Of a DNA stretch of 64,000 nucleotides, positions 43,098 through 51,235 are shown one piece after another. Within the stretch, counting starts at the first letter, position 1. The number at the start of each line of letters is the position of its first letter. Location of the stretch: positions 1-64,000 of the forward strand of contig NZ_JACRUK010000007.1 of assembly GCF_014305155.1 (NCBI RefSeq), written 5' to 3'. Source of the DNA: Flavobacterium muglaense (GTDB taxonomy: Bacteria; Bacteroidota; Bacteroidia; Flavobacteriales; Flavobacteriaceae). Under the pieces are notes generated by a model. The model made no database searches. It was given only the letters and a program-made list of their open reading frames with translations, and was not told the DNA's origin. The position numbers and the translations under genes are program-made.

Positions 43098-44876
43098 ATG
43101 AACAAAACTGTAAATATAAACCTAGGCGGAATGTTCTTTCATATAGATGAAGATGCATACCAAAAACTGAACCGTTATTTTGATGCTATCAAGCGTTCTT
43201 TGTCGAACTCATCTGGTCAAGACGAAATTATTAAAGACATTGAAATGCGTGTTTCGGAATTATTGAATGAGAAACAAAAAAGCAACAAACATGTTGTAGG
43301 CATAAAAGAAGTTGACGAAGTAATTGCGGTAATGGGTCAACCAGAAGATTATATTATTGAAGAAGACAATACGAATAACTACAACTCGTACCAATCCTTT
43401 AATGACAACACTACTAGACGATCTAAAAAATTATACAGAGACAAAGACAAAGGAATGATAGGTGGCGTTGCAGCTGGACTAGGCCACTATTTTGGGATTG
43501 ACCCTGTGTGGATTAGAGTGGTATTAGTACTACTGGTTTGGGGTGCTGGAACAGGAATTCTTGCTTATATCATTCTATGGATTGTGATGCCTGAGGCAGT
43601 GACCACATCAGAGAAATTGGAGATGACGGGAGAGCCCGTTAACATTTCGAACATCGAAAAAAAAGTTCGAGAAGAATTTGAAAATGTATCAGAAAAGATC
43701 AAAAATGCTGATTACGACAAATATGGCAACCAAATAAAATCGGGTGCTGAGAAAATAGGGAATTCGTTTGGCGATTTTATCCTTTCCGTCTTTAAGGTTT
43801 TTGCTAAGTTTTTAGGGATTATATTAATCATCACCGGACTTAGTACATTAATCGGGTTATTAATTGGAGTATTTACTTTGGGTTCATCATCATTGATTGA
43901 CTTGCCGTGGTCTAGTTTTGTTGAAGCAGGAAATTTTACGGATTATCCTATTTGGTCTTTTGGTTTACTAATGTTCTTTGCAGTAGGGATTCCGTTCTTT
44001 TTCTTAACACTTTTGGGCTTTAAGTTATTGTCTCCCAACATGAAATCCATAGGAAATATTGCTAAATCGACTTTAATAGCCGTTTGGATCATTGCAGTTG
44101 CCCTAGCAATCTCAATTGGTATAAAACAAGCTTCAGCATTTGCCATTGACGGACGCGTAGTACATAAGGAAAACATTGTTTTACAACCTACCGATACATT
44201 AATGATCAAATTTATACACAATGATTATTATGCCAAAAACATAAACGATAGGGATGATTTTAAAATCACGCAAGACTCTACAGATGCGGATGTCATCTAT
44301 TCGAATGAAGTACGTTTTAAAATTGAAAAAACAGATGAAAAAGTAGCTTACATTCAGATCGAAAAAGAAGCAAAAGGAAAAACATTAGCCGAAGCTAAGA
44401 AAAGAGCTAAAGCAATAAAATACGGTTATAAAATGGTAGGCAATCAGCTGATACTGGACAATTACCTTTTGACAGATTTGAAAAACAAGTACAGAGATCA
44501 AGAAATTGAAATTACGTTATACTTGCCTGAAGGAATTGTATTCAAAGTAGATTCATCTGTAAGACACTATGACAATTCAGACAACAACTACTTTAACCTG
44601 CACCATAGCTCGGACAGCTATTTATACAAAGTATTTGAATCTAAAATTAAATGTATGGATTGCCCAGCTGATGAAGAAGAATACAATGATATTGAAAATG
44701 GAGATGATTACGATTATGAATCAGACTATGACAGCGACGACGAACAAAACAATAACGGATCTGTAACCATCAATAAAAACGGAATTTCTATTACCACTGA
44801 CAGTATAAAAAACACTAAAAGCGATATTAAAGAATTGAAAATAAACAAAGACGGTATCATTATTAAAACCAACTAA
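43098..44876 (+). CDS. PspC domain protein, large membrane envelope-stress type
   Basis: 592 residues. Residues 1-90 are a soluble N-terminal domain (NINLGGMFFHIDEDAYQKLNRY, EDYIIEE). A PspC domain follows at about 112-170 (KLYRDKDKGMIGGVAAGLGHYFGIDPVWIRVV). Further membrane helices lie at about 235-345, then a large C-terminal region with acidic low-complexity sequence (DDYDYESDYDSDDEQNN) and a beta-rich GIN-like character. PspC proteins sense inner-membrane stress in proteobacteria. Here a similar role is inferred from domain and from coupling to a PadR regulator. The next gene starts 2 nt after its stop. Confidence 0.88.
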   Translation: MNKTVNINLGGMFFHIDEDAYQKLNRYFDAIKRSLSNSSGQDEIIKDIEMRVSELLNEKQKSNKHVVGIKEVDEVIAVMGQPEDYIIEEDNTNNYNSYQSFNDNTTRRSKKLYRDKDKGMIGGVAAGLGHYFGIDPVWIRVVLVLLVWGAGTGILAYIILWIVMPEAVTTSEKLEMTGEPVNISNIEKKVREEFENVSEKIKNADYDKYGNQIKSGAEKIGNSFGDFILSVFKVFAKFLGIILIITGLSTLIGLLIGVFTLGSSSLIDLPWSSFVEAGNFTDYPIWSFGLLMFFAVGIPFFFLTLLGFKLLSPNMKSIGNIAKSTLIAVWIIAVALAISIGIKQASAFAIDGRVVHKENIVLQPTDTLMIKFIHNDYYAKNINDRDDFKITQDSTDADVIYSNEVRFKIEKTDEKVAYIQIEKEAKGKTLAEAKKRAKAIKYGYKMVGNQLILDNYLLTDLKNKYRDQEIEITLYLPEGIVFKVDSSVRHYDNSDNNYFNLHHSSDSYLYKVFESKIKCMDCPADEEEYNDIENGDDYDYESDYDSDDEQNNNGSVTINKNGISITTDSIKNTKSDIKELKINKDGIIIKTN

Positions 44877-44878
44877 TC

Positions 44879-45619
44879 ATGTTAAAAATCATAACTTATA
44901 CTACCAAATTTATAGTTGTTACACTAACAGCACTATTATTCGCCTCTTGTCAATACTCCATTGGTGATAAATCCATAACAGGAAGCGGAAATGTAACAAC
45001 GGAAAACCGAAAACTAGAACGCAGCTTTACAAGTATCGAAGTGAGCAACGCTATAGACGTTGTTATAGAACAAAGCGACAAAACAACCGTAATTGTAGAA
45101 GCAGATGACAACATACAAAACAGCATTATAACAAAGGTAGAAAACGGAGTGCTTGAAATTTCAAGTGACTACAATTCCTATGTGAATGTTAAGTCGAAAA
45201 AAGTAATTGTAAAAATGCCTATTATTGATGAGTTGCAAGCCTCAAGCGCTGCTTCCATTCAAAGTTCAAATACCTTAAAAGGTCAAAAAATTCATTTACG
45301 CTCCTCAAGCGCTGCGACTATAGATATAAAAGCAGCTTATGATAATATTTCGGCTCGTTCTAGTAGCGCTAGCTCTATAACCCTAAAAGGAATGTCATTA
45401 ACCCTTGACGCCACAGCATCTAGTGCCAGCACCATTAAAGCCAATGAATTATTGACTAATGATATTACTGCTAAATCATCTAGTGCATCATCAATATACA
45501 CGCATCCGATAGTGAGTTTAAAAGCAAGGGCATCTAGCGGAAGTGAAATAAAGTACAATATTAAACCGCATTCTATAGAAAGAAAAGCCTCGTCTGGCGC
45601 AAGCATAGCACTAGAATAA
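44879..45619 (+). CDS. Head-GIN (DUF2807) lipoprotein with Ser-rich beta-helix
   Basis: 246 residues. A lipobox LLFASC (Cys at about 24) predicts a lipoprotein. The DUF2807 head (GSGNVTTENRKLERSFTSIEVSNAIDVVIEQSD) is followed by a striking periodic series of SSSA-type turns (ASSAASIQSSN, RSSSAATIDIKA, RSSSASSITLKG, SSASTIKAN, SSSASSIYTH, SSGSEIKYN), as in a right-handed beta-helix with Ser ladders. Third gene of the PadR operon, 2 nt from the PspC gene. Molecular role unknown; an envelope-surface scaffold is a guess. Confidence 0.88.
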   Translation: MLKIITYTTKFIVVTLTALLFASCQYSIGDKSITGSGNVTTENRKLERSFTSIEVSNAIDVVIEQSDKTTVIVEADDNIQNSIITKVENGVLEISSDYNSYVNVKSKKVIVKMPIIDELQASSAASIQSSNTLKGQKIHLRSSSAATIDIKAAYDNISARSSSASSITLKGMSLTLDATASSASTIKANELLTNDITAKSSSASSIYTHPIVSLKARASSGSEIKYNIKPHSIERKASSGASIALE

Positions 45620-45645
45620 CGGTACTAGCCCGCATTATTACTAAA

Positions 45646-45676
45646 ATCATCCATCAAAAGTGGATGGTTTTTTTTA
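45646..45676 (+). terminator. Intrinsic terminator of the PadR/PspC/GIN operon
   Basis: CATCCA-TCAAAAG-TGGATG followed by nine T residues. Its 3' end runs into the -7 element of the next gene. Confidence 0.82.
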
Positions 45677-45682
45677 TATTTG
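45675..45682 (+). promoter_or_regulatory. -7 promoter element TATATTTG
   Basis: TATATTTG begins inside the T-run of the preceding terminator and lies 24 nt before the next ATG. The second GIN gene can thus be made independently of the operon. Confidence 0.55.
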
Positions 45683-45706
45683 TACAAACGATAATTCACA
45701 TACAAC

Positions 45707-46540
45707 ATGAAAAAACACTTCCCTATACTCCTACTCTTATTAGTAACTACAGCAACATTTGCACAAAGCAGAGAAAAAACCAAAGGTTCAAAAAACGTTA
45801 CAACCTTGTTGCGCAACATAGGTGCTTTTAAAACCATTGAAATTGATGACAACATAGAAGCTTTTCTTGAAGTTGGAGACATTGCTGGAATAAAAATAGA
45901 AGCCGATGGCAATTTACACGATATAATTTCGACGGATGTGGTGGACAATGTTTTAAACATTCATACTTTAAAAGACATTACTCGATTTAAAAAACTGCAA
46001 GTGCGCATCACTTATACTAAAGATTTAAATCTAGTAAGCCTAAAAAACGAAGCTACCGTAAATGCTATTCAGCAAATACAACTGGACTCTATTGCGTTTA
46101 AATCGTATGGCGATTCCAAATTATTTTTGAATATTAATTCAAAACATTTTCGTTTAGAATCGAATGACAAATCAAAAGTAGAGCTTAATTTAACATCCGA
46201 TAAAGCCAAGTTGATCTTGAGTCAAAACGCTACTTTGAAGGCATTAGTAAAAACGACAGATCTAACGGCCGATTTGTATCAAAAAACAGATGCTAAAATT
46301 GAAGGAACTGCTACTAATGGAGTATTGAGAACAGATAGTGACTCTAAATTAAATGCTTCTAAACTAACCATCAAAAACATTAAACTAGTAACCGAAGGAA
46401 GCTCGGAAGCAGCAGTAAATGCCGAAACAACTATTACGATAACAGCCTCAGGAAAATCAGAAATTGATCTTTACGGAGATCCTGCTATTGAGATGAAAAA
46501 ATTTGCAGACGAAGCAAAACTAATTAAAAAAGTAAAATAA
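45707..46540 (+). CDS. Head-GIN (DUF2807) exported protein
   Basis: 277 residues. Signal peptide ends at TFAQ (about 20), with no lipobox. It has the DUF2807 pattern: FKTIEIDDNIEAFLEVGDIAGIKIEADGN, LQVRITYTKDLNLVSLKNEATVNA, followed by repeated strands with D/S/N-rich turns (SYGDSKLFLNIN, SNDKSKVELNLTS, QKTDAKIEGT, GKSEIDLYGDP). A paralogue of the operon's lipoprotein, but soluble and with less regular repeats. Function unknown. Confidence 0.87.
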   Translation: MKKHFPILLLLLVTTATFAQSREKTKGSKNVTTLLRNIGAFKTIEIDDNIEAFLEVGDIAGIKIEADGNLHDIISTDVVDNVLNIHTLKDITRFKKLQVRITYTKDLNLVSLKNEATVNAIQQIQLDSIAFKSYGDSKLFLNINSKHFRLESNDKSKVELNLTSDKAKLILSQNATLKALVKTTDLTADLYQKTDAKIEGTATNGVLRTDSDSKLNASKLTIKNIKLVTEGSSEAAVNAETTITITASGKSEIDLYGDPAIEMKKFADEAKLIKKVK

Positions 46541-46569
46541 GCATTAAATAGCTTAGCTAGTACTTCATA

Positions 46570-46606
46570 AAAAAGTCCCGATTTTAAATAAAAATCGGGA
46601 CTTTTT
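46570..46606. terminator. Bidirectional intrinsic terminator
   Basis: AAAAAGTCCCGATTTT / AAAATCGGGACTTTTT, a 16-bp perfect stem between the convergent GIN gene and trxB. Confidence 0.95.
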
Positions 46607-46629
46607 AGTTTTATAGCAATTAACTACAA

Positions 46630-47577
46630 TTATTCTTTAGCAGCCAAATATCTTTCGGCATCTAGCGCAGCCATACATCCAGTACCCGCAGCAGTAATTG
46701 CTTGACGGTACACATGATCTGCAGCATCACCAGCCACAAATACCCCTGCTACATTGGTTGTAGCGGTACCAGGAGTATTAACAATATAACCCGTTTCATC
46801 CAAAGTGATATACTCTTTAAAAATATCCGTATTAGGTTTATGACCAATAGCTACAAAGAAACCAGTAGCTTCAATATCAAAAGTTTCACCAGTAGTTTTA
46901 TTCAACGCTCTTACAGCCGTTACCACTTGCTCATCACCCAATACTTCCACCGTGTCATGGTTCATTAAAATAGTAATATTCTCTGTTTTGCGTACGCGTT
47001 CTTCCATGATTTTTGAAGCACGGAATTTTTCGCTACGCACTAGCATCGTCACTTTTTTGCATAATTTAGACAAATAGTGTGCTTCCTCACAAGCAGAATC
47101 ACCAGCTCCTACAATTACCACTTCTTGATTGCGGTAGAAAAAGCCATCACAAACAGCACAAGCCGAAACTCCACCACCCATTTTCAAATAGTGTTGCTCA
47201 GAAGGCAATCCTAAATATTTAGCCGAGGCACCCGTCGAAATAATAACTGTTTCGCAGTGCAATTCGATTGTATCATTAATCCATACTTTGTGGACGTCTC
47301 CAGAGAAATCTACTTTGGTAGCCCATCCGTCACGAACATCAGTACCAAAACGTTCTGCTTGGGCTTGCAACCCAACCATCATTTCTGGTCCAGTAATTCC
47401 TACTGGATTTCCTGGCCAGTTCTCCACTTCGTTTGTAGTCGTCAATTGACCACCTGGTTGCATTCCTTGGTACACTACAGGATTCATATTCGCCCTTGCT
47501 GCATATATTGCTGCAGTATATCCTGCAGGACCTGAACCTATAATTAGGCATTTTATTTTTTCGATTGTATCAGACAT
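46630..47577 (-). CDS. trxB: Thioredoxin-disulfide reductase
   Basis: 315 residues, standard length. FAD-binding GSGPAGYTAAIYAARANM near the N-terminus, the redox-active CAVC in GGGVSACAVCDGFFY (about 140), the NADPH-binding GAGDSACEEAHYLS (about 157), and the C-terminal FAD motif VFVAGDAADHVYRQAITAAGTGC. It reduces thioredoxin with NADPH in the cytoplasm. The window also encodes an exported thioredoxin-domain protein, which this enzyme would not serve directly. Confidence 0.97.
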   Translation of the reverse strand: MSDTIEKIKCLIIGSGPAGYTAAIYAARANMNPVVYQGMQPGGQLTTTNEVENWPGNPVGITGPEMMVGLQAQAERFGTDVRDGWATKVDFSGDVHKVWINDTIELHCETVIISTGASAKYLGLPSEQHYLKMGGGVSACAVCDGFFYRNQEVVIVGAGDSACEEAHYLSKLCKKVTMLVRSEKFRASKIMEERVRKTENITILMNHDTVEVLGDEQVVTAVRALNKTTGETFDIEATGFFVAIGHKPNTDIFKEYITLDETGYIVNTPGTATTNVAGVFVAGDAADHVYRQAITAAGTGCMAALDAERYLAAKE

Positions 47578-47606
47578 AATCTTATTTTATTACATTTTTG
47601 AAGGTA

Positions 47607-47614
47607 CAAATGTA
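47607..47614 (-). promoter_or_regulatory. -7 promoter element TACATTTG for trxB
   Basis: Minus-strand TACATTTG lies 29 nt upstream of the trxB ATG. No exact TTG at the -33 spacing. Confidence 0.5.
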
Positions 47615-47694
47615 GTTTTTTAATGAAAAATACACACATAAAAACATCAATTTTAGCTATTTGAAAATAATCACATTCTATTTGCAATTATTAG

Positions 47695-47724
47695 TTGCAG
47701 AACTAAAAATATGTTTTATATTTG
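47695..47724 (+). promoter_or_regulatory. Sigma-A promoter (TTG-N19-TATATTTG) of tRNA-Pro
   Basis: TTG at 47695-47697 and TATATTTG at 47717-47724, exact 19-nt spacing, 11 nt before the mature tRNA. Confidence 0.85.
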
Positions 47725-47735
47725 CACTCGAATTA

Positions 47736-47810
47736 CGGGGTGTAGCGTAGCTCGGTTATCGCGCCTGCTTTGGGAGCAGGAGGCCGCAGGTTCGAATCCT
47801 GCCACCCCGA
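47736..47810 (+). tRNA. tRNA-Pro (TGG anticodon)
   Basis: 75 nt: acceptor CGGGGTG with CACCCCG, D arm around GTAGCTCGGTTATCGC, anticodon stem-loop CCTGC-TTTGGGA-GCAGG, T arm GCAGG-TTCGAAT-CCTGC, discriminator A. All stems fully paired. Confidence 0.96.
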
Positions 47811-47811
47811 C

Positions 47812-47848
47812 AAAAGTCTTTTCATTTATTTGAAAAGACTTTTTTTTT
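47812..47848 (+). terminator. Intrinsic terminator of tRNA-Pro
   Basis: AAAAGTCTTTTC / GAAAAGACTTTT followed by a T-run, 1 nt after the tRNA. Confidence 0.93.
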
Positions 47849-48174
47849 GGCTTTATGACAAGCAAACTATAAATCACTGCTATATCTGTTGCAAAGTAAT
47901 TTTAGCGTAACAAAATCTAAAAAACAAATTCATTGACAGAAAAACAATTCTACACCAAGCCAGATAAGAATTTGACAAAAAAGTCAAAACAAATATCAAT
48001 TTCACTGTAAAAACAGCCAAAAATCAACCTCAAAAACACAAAAATACAAAAAGGTAAAATCTAAAAAAAACAAGTTCAAAGCACAGCTAATCAAGCTTTA
48101 ACAAATGTTAACAAAATAGATTTTTAGAAACCATAATAAATTGTATTTTTACGGTTCAAAATTTATACAAACAA
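47849..48174. other. AT-rich gap upstream of parA
   Basis: 326 bp with no credible gene. Several TTAACA/TGTTAACA-like and polyA stretches occur, but no exact promoter consensus, no parS-like palindrome and no obvious DnaA-box cluster. It presumably holds the parAB promoter. Confidence 0.5.
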
Positions 48175-48942
48175 ATGGGCAAAATCATTGCGATTGCTAA
48201 TCAAAAAGGAGGAGTTGGAAAGACTACAACATCAGTAAATCTTGCCGCTTCCTTAGGAGTTTTAGAAAAAAAAGTACTTATTATTGACGCTGACCCGCAG
48301 GCAAATGCTAGTTCAGGTTTAGGTATTGATGTGGATAGTGTAGAAATTGGCACCTACCAAATTCTAGAACACAGCAACACACCAAAAGAAGCTATTATAA
48401 AATGTACTGCTCCAAATGTAGATATAATACCAGCACATATTGACCTTGTGGCTATTGAAATCGAATTAGTCGACAAAGAGAACAGGGAATATATGCTTAA
48501 AAAAGCATTGGAAGAAATCAAGGAAGAGTACGACTACATCATTATTGATTGTGCGCCTTCATTAGGTTTATTAACGCTAAACGCCTTAACTGCGTCAGAT
48601 TCTGTAATTATCCCTATTCAATGCGAATATTTTGCACTTGAAGGACTTGGAAAGCTATTGAATACCATTAAAAGTATCCAAAAAATTCACAATCCAGATT
48701 TAGATATCGAAGGACTGCTATTGACCATGTACGATTCTAGATTACGATTATCAAATCAAGTGGTAGAAGAGGTTCAAAAGCATTTTAACGATATGGTATT
48801 TGATACTATCATCCAGCGAAATGTAAAATTGAGTGAAGCACCAAGTTTTGGCGAAAGCATCATAAACTACGACGCTACAAGTAAAGGAGCTATAAACTAC
48901 TTACACTTGGCTCAAGAAATTATAAAGAAAAACAGTAAATAG
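48175..48942 (+). CDS. parA: Chromosome partitioning ATPase ParA (Soj)
   Basis: 255 residues. MGKIIAIANQKGGVGKTTTSVNLAASLG holds the deviant Walker A with signature Lys, and VLIIDADPQANASSGLG and YDYIIIDCAPSLGLLTLNAL hold the Walker A' and B regions. Small, without a DNA-binding N-terminal domain, so chromosomal type. ATP-bound dimers coat the nucleoid and move ParB-parS complexes. parB begins 4 nt after its stop. Confidence 0.97.
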   Translation: MGKIIAIANQKGGVGKTTTSVNLAASLGVLEKKVLIIDADPQANASSGLGIDVDSVEIGTYQILEHSNTPKEAIIKCTAPNVDIIPAHIDLVAIEIELVDKENREYMLKKALEEIKEEYDYIIIDCAPSLGLLTLNALTASDSVIIPIQCEYFALEGLGKLLNTIKSIQKIHNPDLDIEGLLLTMYDSRLRLSNQVVEEVQKHFNDMVFDTIIQRNVKLSEAPSFGESIINYDATSKGAINYLHLAQEIIKKNSK

Positions 48943-48946
48943 TTGT

Positions 48947-49846
48947 ATGGCAAAGGCAATAAAGAAACAAGCATTAGGAAGAGGATTATCAGCATTATTA
49001 AAGGATCCGGAAAACGATATAAAATCAGTTGACGATAAAAATGCAGATAAAGTTGTAGGGAATATTATTGAGCTTGAAATTGATGCGATAGAAATTAATC
49101 CTTTTCAACCTAGAAGCAACTTCAATGAGGAATCATTGCGAGAATTAGCCACTTCGATCAAGGAATTAGGAGTAATCCAACCTATTACTGTACGTAAATT
49201 AGACTACAATAAATACCAATTAATCTCTGGAGAGCGTCGTTTACGCGCTTCGACTTTAGTAGGCCTTACTACCGTACCTGCTTATATTCGAATTGCAAAC
49301 GATAATGAATCACTGGTAATGGCATTAGTTGAAAACATTCAACGTCATGACTTAGATCCTATCGAGATTGCGCTTTCATACCAACGATTGATTGATGAAA
49401 TTCAATTAACACAGGAACAAATGAGTGACCGTGTTGGTAAAAAGCGATCAACTATTGCCAATTATTTAAGACTTTTAAAACTAGACCCGATTATCCAAAC
49501 AGGAATTCGCGACGGTTTCATTAGTATGGGGCATGGACGTGCCATCATCAATATTGAAGATCTTGACATACAAACTGATATTTATCAAAAAATTGTAATT
49601 CAAAATCTTTCGGTACGAGAAACAGAAGCATTGGTCAAAAAATACCATGAAAGTTTAAGACCTAAGCCTGCAACCCCAATTAAAGCTACTTCTTTCGAGG
49701 TAGATGAAGCGCAAAAAAAGGCGTTTTTCACTTATTTTGGAAACAAAGTAGACATCAAAGTTGCTGGAAATGGTAAAGGAAAAATAACAATTCCGTTTCA
49801 ATCTGAAGACGATTTAAACAGAATGATCGATTTAATAAAAGGATAG
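48947..49846 (+). CDS. parB: Chromosome partitioning protein ParB (Spo0J)
   Basis: 299 residues. N-terminal KQALGRGLSALLKD motif contacts ParA. The CTP-binding/ParB-N domain follows (EINPFQPRSNFNEESLRELATSIKELGVIQPITVRK, LISGERRLRAS, ALVENIQRHDLDPIE), then a helix-turn-helix (TQEQMSDRVGKKRSTIANYLRLL) and a C-terminal dimer domain. It spreads from parS sites. Its stop overlaps the GTG start of the next gene. Confidence 0.97.
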   Translation: MAKAIKKQALGRGLSALLKDPENDIKSVDDKNADKVVGNIIELEIDAIEINPFQPRSNFNEESLRELATSIKELGVIQPITVRKLDYNKYQLISGERRLRASTLVGLTTVPAYIRIANDNESLVMALVENIQRHDLDPIEIALSYQRLIDEIQLTQEQMSDRVGKKRSTIANYLRLLKLDPIIQTGIRDGFISMGHGRAIINIEDLDIQTDIYQKIVIQNLSVRETEALVKKYHESLRPKPATPIKATSFEVDEAQKKAFFTYFGNKVDIKVAGNGKGKITIPFQSEDDLNRMIDLIKG

Positions 49847-50406
49847 TGTATAAAGGTATTTCCATAGTAATTCTTTTTCTATTTTTAACAAATGCATCTG
49901 TTTTTGCACAAGCAAAAAAAGATGCATTTGTTACAGTAAAAGACACTTTAAAACCAAACAATATTGATCCGCTTACGCCTGCCAAGGCTGCATTCTACTC
50001 GGCTATTTTACCGGGTTTAGGACAAGCGTACAATAAAAAATACTGGAAAATTCCACTAGTATACGGAGCAATTGGAACGAGTCTTTATTTTTATATTGAT
50101 AGTAATAAAAAATACCATCAATACAGAGACGCTTACAAACGTAGACTTGAAGGGTATACAGATGACAATTATTCCTACCTTGATGATTCTCGATTAATTA
50201 CAGGCCAAAAATTCTACCAAAGAAATAGAGACTTATCTGCTTTATTTGTAGTAGCCTTTTATGCCTTAAACATCATTGACGCTAATGTTGACGCAGCATT
50301 ATTACAGTTCAACGTAGACGAAAACTTATCATTAAAACCTACAGTTTACCCAAATGATGTAACATTTAGACCAAATGTAGGTCTAACTATTAATTACAAT
50401 TTTTAG
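49846..50406 (+). CDS. DUF5683 membrane/exported protein
   Basis: 186 residues, read from a GTG that shares its G with the parB TAG. A signal-like segment ISIVILFLFLTNASVFAQ starts the protein. The core AAFYSAILPGLGQAYNKKYWKIPLVYGAIGTSLYFYIDSNKKY(H)QYRDAYKRR is the DUF5683 signature with two membrane segments. It ends in an outer-membrane-like strand (VGLTINYNF). Function is unknown. The family sits between parB and dapB here, an order I recall from other flavobacteria. Confidence 0.85.
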   Translation: MYKGISIVILFLFLTNASVFAQAKKDAFVTVKDTLKPNNIDPLTPAKAAFYSAILPGLGQAYNKKYWKIPLVYGAIGTSLYFYIDSNKKYHQYRDAYKRRLEGYTDDNYSYLDDSRLITGQKFYQRNRDLSALFVVAFYALNIIDANVDAALLQFNVDENLSLKPTVYPNDVTFRPNVGLTINYNF

Positions 50407-50467
50407 AGGATCCATACACTTACTAGATACTCTACTCTTTTTTAATTTATAAAAAAATCAAAAACAA

Positions 50468-51169
50468 ATGAAAATTGCGCTATTAGGATATGGTAAAATG
50501 GGTCAAGTAATTGAGCGAATTGCTCTAGAAAGAGGCCACGAAATTGTTTTAAAAAAAGACGAACACAATACTTACGAAGGCTTATCAAATGCTGATGTAG
50601 CAATAGACTTTAGTATCCCAACTGCAGCTGTAAACAATATTTCAATTTGTTTTCAATCTAATGTACCAGTAATCTCAGGAACAACAGGTTGGCTGGAGCA
50701 TTATGATGAGATGGTCGCTTTGTGCAAAGAAAAAAACGGAGCCTTTATATCCAGTTCAAACTTTAGTCTTGGGGTTAATATTTTCTTTGAACTAAACGAA
50801 TATTTAGCCAAAATGATGTCTAAACTAGACAGCTATAGTATTGACATGGAAGAAATTCACCATACTCAAAAACTAGATGCACCAAGCGGAACTGCTATTT
50901 CATTAGCCAAAGGCGTAATTGAAAACAGTCAATATACTAATTGGACATTAAATAAACCAAATACAAACGAAATTCATATCGAAGCCAAAAGAATCGGTAC
51001 TGTTCCTGGAACGCATACCGTTGCTTACAACTCTGTTGTAGACAGCATCGAAATAAAACATACCGCACACAGCAGAGAGGGTTTTGCACTTGGAGCTGTT
51101 ATTGCCGCTGAATGGATCGTAGGGAAACAAGGCGTTTTTTCTATGAAAGACGTATTAGATTTAAAATAA
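50468..51169 (+). CDS. dapB: 4-hydroxy-tetrahydrodipicolinate reductase
   Basis: 233 residues, the short Bacteroidota form. N-terminal Rossmann GYGKMGQVIERIA, PVISGTTGW, and the active-site motif EIHHTQKLDAPSGTA, with catalytic His-His and Lys. It makes tetrahydrodipicolinate on the lysine/diaminopimelate route, supplying peptidoglycan. The Gly-x-Gly loop reads GYGKMG, one Gly shorter than the classic GxGxxG of E. coli DapB, as in shorter relatives. Confidence 0.95.
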   Translation: MKIALLGYGKMGQVIERIALERGHEIVLKKDEHNTYEGLSNADVAIDFSIPTAAVNNISICFQSNVPVISGTTGWLEHYDEMVALCKEKNGAFISSSNFSLGVNIFFELNEYLAKMMSKLDSYSIDMEEIHHTQKLDAPSGTAISLAKGVIENSQYTNWTLNKPNTNEIHIEAKRIGTVPGTHTVAYNSVVDSIEIKHTAHSREGFALGAVIAAEWIVGKQGVFSMKDVLDLK

Positions 51170-51235
51170 AAAAAATATCGATTTAAGGTTACGGTAACAC
51201 AACACTTTAAATCTTACAATTAAAATAATAAAATT

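Noticed and set aside
47849..49846. Replication origin or parS cluster around parAB
   Set aside because: No dnaA, no clear DnaA-box cluster and no parS-like palindrome were found by eye; parAB alone is not evidence of an origin.
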